Source: Bretschneidera sinensis
Lineage: Eukaryota; Streptophyta; Magnoliopsida; Brassicales; Akaniaceae
Reading direction: 5' to 3'
NCBI GenBank assembly: GCA_023935145.1
Contig: CM043701.1
Coordinates: 69,235,317-69,299,316, forward strand
DNA length: 64,000 nt
Below, one piece after another: positions 57,418 to 64,000 of the stretch. Numbering within the stretch: position 1 is the stretch's first letter; each line of letters begins with the position of its first letter. The position numbers and the translations under genes were made by a program. Under the pieces are notes generated by a model that did not search any database, was not told the origin of the DNA, and worked only from the letters and a program-made list of their open reading frames with translations.

Positions 57418-58926
57418 TGATGAGAGTCATAAAATGCATCTTAACAGTACTTAATTGTTAGCATTTTAGGGTTGATCTAGGTTTTAATTGCACTTTTATA
57501 CATTAACAACTCTAAAGTATCATTCTTGGATCATTGATCTACTTCGGTGCATTTTCAGGTACTTTAAGCTCAAAAGAGGAGGAAAAGTTATCATTGCTTG
57601 AAGCACAAAGACTTGAGGCATACTGGAGTGAAGGAATAATTTCAGAAGGACAAGATGGAGGGCTTAAAAGAGCAACAGCTGCTGCCCGCATTGGAAAGGA
57701 GTTTCACTAAATTGCGAGAATTGCCCGTACAGATCAATCATCTTTGAAAATTAAACTGTATTGATACAAAAAGAACCAGGAGATGAACCATATATGCTTA
57801 GAAAGATTCAGAAGTCTATTTTCTGAAGAATTTTATGGTTCATCAAAATGATTTTTCTAGAGAAAGTTATGGCAGTTTTAGTAGACAAAGGTCAGGCTGT
57901 GCGGGTTGTGCGAGATTTCAGCGTGATTTTGGGCTTAAATCCACATCCCACATCGGTTGGAAAATGCATTTCTATATCCCACATCCCACATCGGATGGAA
58001 AACACATTGCACTCTTGGTATTTGCCTATATAAGACCCACTCCACTTTAGCTTTAGGGATCAATCGAAGCTCATCTGAAATCATCAGAGAGTGACTCCAG
58101 AGGGCCTTTAGGAGCAATCTAGAGGGTCTTTAGGAGCAATCCGAAAGTATAAATTTGGAAGGCAAGCTGAGGAATCGCCGAATCTTTCGCTACCAAGGAG
58201 GAGATGATCGTTGAGAGGCTGGAGGCAACTCAATGAAGCATGAGCTCCATGGCTGCTCTCCAAGCAAGGCGAAGGGATGAATCCCTAGGTGTAGTTGTTC
58301 TTATTTTCCTTTATTTGATTCAGTTGTAGTTTGGTATTATTTTAATTAAATATTGTTATGTTTTATTCTTTAATTTAATTAGTAGATTTTTACTAGTCCG
58401 GTGATTGCATGCTTCTTTTCCATATAAGTCTAGTCATGTTCTTCTTATGTGTATTTGTTTGGGTGTGATTGAGTCCGGTAGATCTCTTTTATAGATTTGT
58501 CCATTGCTGCGGTATTGTCATTTAGATATATCGTTGTCTCTTAATAATTTATAAGTTTGGTCATGTGTGCTTGAAAGTAAAGAATAATTCATATCAATTA
58601 CATTGGGGTTTATACATGCACTTTAATTGAATATTTGCTGATTGCCTGTTTGGGATGTGAAACTTGCAATCGAGATAAAAATAACTGAATCAAGTTAGGA
58701 TTAAGGCAACGAACCTAGGGAGGATTTCCAGAACCTTGTTATTTCTTATTAAATCTATTTACATAATTTCCTTCACACTATTTTCACATAATTCAAATTC
58801 TTTCAATCAATCTTTTATCACCTGTGTTAAAATTCACACCTTCTTTTGTAATTAAATTGTTTTCCTGTGGAATCGACACCCCAAAGCTGTACTACAAATA
58901 ACCGTGTTATACTTTGGGCGTAATCA
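57418..58926 (+). repeat. Ath-5 3' LTR
   Basis: 1509 bp. It differs from the 5' LTR by scattered substitutions and small tandem insertions, for example a repeated GAGGGYCTTTAGGAGCAATC at 58100-58142. Confidence 0.92.
57983..58034 (+). promoter_or_regulatory. USE-TATA promoter pair, Ath-5 3' LTR
   Basis: ATCCCACATCG (57983-57993), 33 nt, TATATAAG (58027-58034). A second perfect USE lies about 38 nt upstream. Confidence 0.77.
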
Positions 58927-58931
58927 AGGAG

Positions 58932-59560
58932 AAAGTGTCAATTTGCTACCATACACAGTAGTTGAAAAGTCAGGTTTGGGGGAGCTTCAACCAACCTCCA
59001 TCACTTTGCAATTGGCAGATAGAAGCATCAAAAGACCTAGAGGTATACTTGAAGATGTCCTGGTAAAGGTAGGTGAGTTTATTTTGCCTGCCGACTTCAT
59101 TGTATTAGATATGGAAGAATGCCCTATGCCATTATCTCAGCTCATCATCTTAGGAAGACCCTTTATGAGAACTGATGATACAATAATTAATGTGAAAAAG
59201 GGTATTGTAAGTATGACGGTAAATGGAGAGACAATAGAATTTAAGATATTTGATGCAATGAAATTACCCCAAGATGATAATGATGATGAATGTTTTAATG
59301 AATATATGATGCAAAGTGCTATCAAGAAAGCTTTTCAAGTCCATCACACTGATCCAATGGAGGCCGCCCTCACCCATAGCTTCAAAAGATCGGATATTGA
59401 GCCTACATCAGAAACTATCCCTGATGACATCTTTAAAGCTATGCACCTCCCTGAACTTTATCCTATGCATCCAAGACCGGGTGATAAGAAAAAATCACAT
59501 TTGAATAAACTGACAAGATTGAGTCATGATGAATGTGCAGCACCACCAAGAGCACTTTAG
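58932..59560 (+). pseudogene. Ath-3 protease and C-terminus of gag-pro
   Basis: Resumes the Ath-3 frame after Ath-5: ESVNLLPYTVVEKSGLGELQ (Ath-2 has ASVNLLPY), TSITLQLADRSIKRPRGILE, FIVLDMEECP and LIILGRPFMRTDD, then GIVSMTVNGETIEFKIFD. The aspartic-protease fold is complete, but the active site reads DLGES instead of DLGAS. The ORF stops at 59560 with no RT; Ath-2 continues into pol at the equivalent place. Confidence 0.85.
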
Positions 59561-59624
59561 CCACATGAAGTGGACTTTAAGTACTCCATGCCAAAAGACT
59601 AAAGTTGAAGAGAATACCTCGTCT

Positions 59625-59659
59625 GGCTGAAGACGTTAAACTTAGCGCTCATGGGAGGC
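59625..59659 (+). promoter_or_regulatory. Conserved post-ORF box (Ath-3 copy)
   Basis: GGCTGAAGACGTTAAAC then TTAGCGCTCATGGGAGGC, 65 nt after the gag-pro stop. Confidence 0.65.
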
Positions 59660-60945
59660 ACCCCAACACATATCCTTTTAATAGTTTATTTTCTTTTATT
59701 ATTAGTATTTCATAGTTTACTTTTCTATAGCTTTTTATATTTACTTGTTTTCCATTTTATGTTTGTTTTCTTTATTTTTTAAGGACAGAGTGAGTGCATC
59801 CAGTTGAAGTTTGGGGGCGTGCTACGAGCCATGCCAGCCATATAGTTCTTCATCTCCTAGGTCAGCTCCTTCCATACTATTCACACATTAGAGACAATGT
59901 GCAATTTAAGTTTGGGGGTATAGGGACACACTCACTACACTCACTATGTCCCATTTTTGTTGTTTTTATAGATAAATGCATGTTCATTTTGTTCCAATAA
60001 AATTTTGGGTGATCTAAACAAACGATATGATTTGACTTCATATGTGAGCTTAACACTTTGAACATATAGGCCAATAATTAAGTTTTGAACCTAGATCACT
60101 TCCTTTTAGGCATTTAAGGATTCACAAGTTTGACCTAAACTAACACGAGCACATTAGCACATAGTTGTGTGGGGTATGACATGTAATTTTGATTTGTATG
60201 TTTCTTTTGCTTGACTGTGAACCAGATGACTTATTAGATTAACGTTTTGGTATAAGAAAATAGAAACAGATTGTTAGTGCTCAAAAAGAAAAATGCTCCT
60301 AATGATCAATAAAACAAACTTTCCACTGAGTAACTGGCCCTCTTGCCTCAGTAAGCAATGAGTGTCACGTCAAAAGGTGAAAATTCTGATTGATAGCATT
60401 GAGACCAGTTAGTTTCGTAGCCTTTTTTACTCGAGTTAGTAAGTCCTTAGGGGTGTCTCTACACCTAATGCCCTAAAACCATCTGCTTTGGGAGTTATTG
60501 GCTAAACGCTCATTACATGAGTCAAATAGAAAGCTTAAGGGAACTAAATTGGCAAAAGTCTCGCAAATAAAAGAAAAGAAGAAAATCTATGCCATCTTTG
60601 TTGATTCTAATAAGAAATTTGGTGACTCTTGAGTCATCGAAACACTACACATTAGAATTATTTGGAAACCTAATCTTTTATGTGCTAGTTCACCCCACAC
60701 TAAAGTCAAACTTGTGATGTCTTAAACTGCCTCATGAAAGTGATTTGCGTTCAAAACTCTTATTCATTGCAAAGATATGTTTATATTTGTTAAGCTTGCT
60801 CATGAATGCACATCATAGTTTTGTGTGAATACCTAAAACTTTTTGTGAACACTATGAACATCGGATCTATCTGTATGTTGTTATTTTTCGTTTTAGTTTT
60901 AGTTTTGTATTGCTAAGGGACTAGCAATATGTAAGTTTGGGGGTG
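59660..60945 (+). other. Ath-3 3' noncoding region with three PPT-like tracts
   Basis: AAGTTTGGGGG at 59807-59817, 59908-59918 and 60933-60943 (the PPT proper). GCTACGAGCCATGCCAG follows the first tract, as in Ath-4. The block CCCTCTTGCCTCAGTAAGCA is near 60347. No ORF. Confidence 0.8.
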
Positions 60946-62242
60946 TGATAGGTGCTTAAATATTCATATTTAAGCCCCCTTATTTACATTTTTTATGTCC
61001 TTAGTTATGTTAATTTAGTCCATTTTACTTCATTTGTGTGATTCACATGTTTTTATAGGGTCTTGGAGAAAAAGAAGCATTTTGGCACCTAAAGGAAGAA
61101 GCCTGGAAATCCTGGAGCAGTCTCTGGTCAAAATGCGATCGATCGCACTACTGCATGCGATCGAGCGCACATGCGATCGTTCGCACATAAGAAGGAATGT
61201 GATCGAGCGCACATGTACGGGAGTGAACAGTAAAACAGCTCAACTAGTTTTGGAAATAGAGTAGGTTTTGCGTTTTTGGAAATTAGGGTTTCCAGAGCTT
61301 ACTAGAAATACTCAAGCACTATAAATACACCTGTAAAGCACACACAATCGGGGGACTTCTTAGAGAACTTCTTTTATCTTTTGCTTAGCTTGGAGTTGTA
61401 AGCTTTGGGAGAGAATTGACACCTCTTCTCTCGGGTTTATTCTTCCCTTTATGTTTAGTTTATATATGATGTTTATCTCAGACAGCATGTGTAACTAACT
61501 CTTTATAGGGTTCGATTGAAGCCCTAGTTATGCTTTCCCATATATTTATTCATTGATTATCTTTGCCAATAGCCTTTATTATGTTGCTTAACTTGATTAA
61601 TACTTGTGTTTATTTAAATTCCTCATATGTATATGTATGGCCAACGTATGCATGTGGTATGGATTGGTTAGTTAGATCAATTTGGATGACCGAGTCCTGG
61701 GTCTAACAATAGTAACAAAATATATCCACATCGGATTCTTGGGTTAATTAACATGAGAAACCGAGAGTAGATACCATGCCCTAGGTCTCATGTGGTTGTC
61801 GATTTCCACAACCCTTATGCTTTCTTTAGGAACAACTCAGTAAATACCATGTTGAATCCCTCGAGAAAGAAAAAAGTTAGAGTAGATACCATGCCTAACT
61901 CATTGCTTAGGGAAATCAATAGCTTAAGGAGTAGATACCATGCCCTTAGGTTGGCGACCATTAGGTATACATGACAAGTTTAGTGCAATGATACATTACA
62001 CATTGGGGAAGTATGACTAGTGGTGGATATCAAAGCCCTGTGTCTTTATTATTATCAAATCACATTCAATAGTTATTTATTTCTTTTTACTTTGAAGAAA
62101 CTAATTCTAAAATCGAACTTTACCAGTCCCTATGGAGATGATCTTTCTTTCGCACACTATACTACACTGTTGACCTTATGCACTTTCAAGTAAAACGAGT
62201 GTGATTATTTACTTATTAATTTAGGTATATTTTCGTCTAACA
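60946..62242 (+). repeat. Ath-3 3' LTR
   Basis: 1297 bp, TGATAGGTGCTTAAATATTC to GTCTAACA. Palindrome cluster at 61134-61215; TATAAATA at 61320-61327; GTAGATACCATGC-type words at about 61766-61943. It is uninterrupted, so it serves as reference for the split 5' LTR and the inverted solo LTR. Confidence 0.92.
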
Positions 62243-62247
62243 CTCCA

Positions 62248-63343
62248 TCATTCGCAACAAGAAAATCATGGCGGGTAGATTCATCGATTTTGATTCTATC
62301 TGTCATGCAAACTTTGATATCTTACCCGCTTTTGAGGCTATACACTTGACACCACTAGTCAAAATCCACCAGAAATTTTACCCACACCTCATTCACTAGT
62401 TTTTTGCTAACCTGGTCAAACCGAGTCCATTGCTTCTTCCATTCAAGACCAGGGTAATAGGAGTAGAATTTGAGGTGAACACTGACCTCCTGGTCAATAT
62501 ACTAAGAATCCCTATGGGAAGGGTCTAATAGAGTTTGGATGGATGACCAGACAACTTTGATTATGAGGAGGCCTGTTAGATTGTTAGGGGCGACCCTAAC
62601 TATATCTTTCGGCCCACTACTTTTCTCCAATGTAGTGACATGCCCCTCGACTTAAAATTGTTCAATTTTATCGCGAGTTAGACCATCCACCCGAGACTCG
62701 ACTATCTATCTAAGATAGACGTGGTATTGATTTGGTGTCTCAAAACTGGACACTATTTCAATATTTACCCCCTCTTGCTAGCCAACATGATTAATGACGA
62801 AGCAAGTGACTTCGACTGCCTCTCATATGGGATGCTTATCACCTTGACCCTTTAGTATTTCCATGTCCCTTTACCTGCCTCCAAGGCTCAAGATATCGGC
62901 CCCAAGGACATCACTAAAGAAGATGGGGTGCTCAATCCGAGATGACATGATCTACTCTAAGGTTGGGAGGCATATACGGATCCGTGATAATGACAACAGC
63001 AAGGAGGACGACGAGATGTCGGGTGATGCAGCTCTTCTCACTGCTATGGACACTGACAAGCGAGCACCTAGTCCACAGCATGGTGGCTTTCGTACTGGTT
63101 AAGATGGATACGATGACATACTACAGGTTATTACGAGCCTCCAACTGTCCATGCAGTCCGGGTTTTAGAGCTTGAGCTCTTCAGTCGATCATATGCATCG
63201 CAACCTTCGTACACTCAAGGATGATTTCAAGTTGCACCGGGAGCATACAGAGTGCTCTTTGGCTGAGCTTCGGGATCTTCTTCGAGACAGCTCTGATTCT
63301 TTTGCTCGCTCAGCTTTTTGTTTTATCTCTTTATTATGTATAT
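62248..63343 (+). pseudogene. Cop-2 env-like / plant transposon protein ORF, main part
   Basis: Continues the frame cut at 42206: IIRNKKIMAGRFIDFDSI, FEAIHLTPLVKIHQKFYPHL, FFANLVKPSPLLLPFKTRV, then FEVNTDLLVNILRIPMGRV. The layout (K.I..GR.IDFD, YP.LV..FYANL) is that of the putative plant transposon protein domain found in extra ORFs of SIRE-type copia and some gypsy elements. A frameshift near 62935 leads to KVGRHIRIRDNDNSKEDDEM and another to a coiled-coil C-terminus (LRTLKDDFKLHREHTECSLA). At least eight in-frame stops. Whether such proteins are envelopes is unproven; no signal peptide or clear transmembrane segment is visible. Confidence 0.6.
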
Positions 63344-64000
63344 AAGGCTCCTTAGATATGTTAGCACGAACATTCATTTTTCTTGTTACATTCATGTGCT
63401 TGTACTTTTAGCCAGCTTCCTATAAGCTCATGATGAATGGATGTATCTATTTTTTACTTGTTTAGACCATAGTTCATATATATATATATATGTTACTTTT
63501 ATGCTATTTGGTTGCTTGGTTGAACTATTCGTGCTCATCTATATGCTTTAACTAGTAATGCTTATGTGCAAACTTCTGATTCTTCTCAGGAAGTCTTCCT
63601 AGCTCATAATCATACCTAGTTTTTGCACACAAGGTTTTTATGCCTTATCTTCATGTCTATAGTAACTAAATTGCTTATTTTTCCAATTTATACCCCATTT
63701 TCTGCTGTTGTCAAAACATGGGAGAAAAAAGAGAAAAAATCAATGTAAAAAGAGAAAATTGTATGTAAACTTAGAATAGAGTATAAATTTAGGGGGAGTA
63801 CTGCTCCAAACATATTTATGTTCTTGCATTGCTTGGTTAGGTTGATATAACTGTATATGAACTATATTTGGAATGCTTACAGGTTGGTTTTATCAGAAAA
63901 ACAGAGGATATTTTATCCAAAGTTTTTCAAAAACCCAACACTTAATTTTTAAAACTATTTTTTTCTCTCTTTAGTTTTGTCATCATCAAAAAATGGGAGA
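63344..64000 (+). other. Cop-2 3' noncoding region up to the PPT
   Basis: AT-rich tail with a (TA)n run near 63478-63491 and a PPT-like TTAGGGGGAGTA at 63789-63800. The window ends in TTTGTCATCATCAAAAAATG plus GGAGA, the usual sequence immediately before a SIRE-type 3' LTR. Confidence 0.6.

Larger units (their letters stand above)
52319..58926 (+). mobile_element. Ath-5: gag-only Athila element
   Basis: 5' LTR 52319-53801, internal 53802-57417, 3' LTR 57418-58926; TSD AGGAG (52314-52318 and 58927-58931). LTRs begin TGATGAGAGTCATAAAATGC and end GCGTAATCA. Same organisation as Ath-1: gag, the conserved post-ORF box, 1.6 kb noncoding, PPT. It is inserted between the Gly and the next residue of the Ath-3 protease motif. 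Confidence 0.92.
42207..62242 (+). mobile_element. Ath-3: gag-protease Athila element carrying three nested insertions
   Basis: 5' LTR 42207-43315 plus 48615-48836 (split by Ath-4), internal 48837-60945, 3' LTR 60946-62242. TSD CTCCG (42202-42206) and CTCCA (62243-62247), one transition apart. Inside are Ath-4, an inverted solo LTR of its own family, and Ath-5. Ath-3 itself has gag and protease but no RT, RNase H or integrase, so it is non-autonomous. Removing the inserts and one TSD each joins gag-protease into a single frame. Confidence 0.9.
25724..64000 (+). mobile_element. Cop-2: SIRE/Maximus-type copia element, base of a nested tower
   Basis: Its own sequence is 25724-32183, 41514-42206 and 62248-64000; the rest is later insertions (Ath-2; Ath-3 with its own nested inserts). 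Layout: long 5' LTR, tRNA-Met PBS, gag, protease, integrase, RT, RNase H, a post-pol tail, an env-like/plant-transposon-protein ORF, then a terminal GTCATCATCAAAAAATGGGAGA-type PPT at the window edge. A long tail with an extra ORF after RNase H is characteristic of SIRE/Maximus copia elements. The 3' LTR must lie just beyond 64000. The left boundary is approximate. Confidence 0.8.

Overview
The window is eudicot-type plant nuclear DNA. It is AT-rich, has one intron-containing gene with GT..AG splice sites, and is otherwise almost entirely LTR retrotransposons. Nothing prokaryotic, organellar or CRISPR-like is visible. Element boundaries below rest on LTR pairs, 5-bp target-site duplications (TSDs), primer-binding sites (PBS) and polypurine tracts (PPT) read by eye. 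I use local names: Ath-1 to Ath-5 for Athila-type Ty3/gypsy elements, Cop-1 and Cop-2 for Ty1/copia elements.

Left part (1-14.2 kb). Three truncated LTR 3' halves lie head to tail (1-1564). They are followed by copy 1 of a ~1.5 kb repeat R1, then a probable LTR remnant with a 36-bp minisatellite. Ath-1 (5738-11856, minus strand, TSD ATTAC) carries only gag. Copy 2 of R1 follows at ~12.65-14.17 kb.

Genic island (15.1-18.8 kb). A five-exon plus-strand gene (15360-18095, 556 codons) encodes a conserved plant protein of unknown function. Behind it on the minus strand is a degenerate cyclin-box-like fragment.

Cop-1 (19205-25419) is a decayed Tnt1-like copia element split by a solo Athila LTR with a perfect TSD (GAGAC).

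Nested tower (25.7 kb to the end of the window). The base is Cop-2, a SIRE/Maximus-type copia element: 5' LTR, tRNA-Met PBS, gag, pol, then a long tail with an env-like/plant-transposon-protein ORF. The window ends at its PPT, before the 3' LTR. Ath-2 (32184-41508, minus, TSD AGTAT), the only Athila copy here with gag, protease, RT, RNase H and integrase, sits in the post-pol region. Ath-3 (42207-62242, TSD CTCCG/CTCCA) sits in the env-like ORF and has only gag-protease. Ath-3 is itself hit three times: Ath-4 (43316-48609, TSD ACTAG) in its 5' LTR, an inverted solo LTR of its own family (49965-51332, TSD TGGAC) in gag, and Ath-5 (52319-58926, TSD AGGAG) at the protease active-site codons. Removing each insert plus one TSD puts the flanking reading frame back in register.

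Functionally the elements look like one autonomous design (Ath-2) and several gag-only, gag-protease or integrase-only derivatives that keep the same PBS, PPT and 3' noncoding boxes, as expected for non-autonomous partners mobilised in trans. All are broken; most stops are C-to-T or G-to-A changes. The most unusual signal is in the LTR promoters. Six LTRs from two Athila families carry the plant U-snRNA upstream element (RTCCCACATCG, one copy with a single change) exactly 33 nt before a TATA box, and several families carry clusters of short GC-rich palindromes upstream of TATA.
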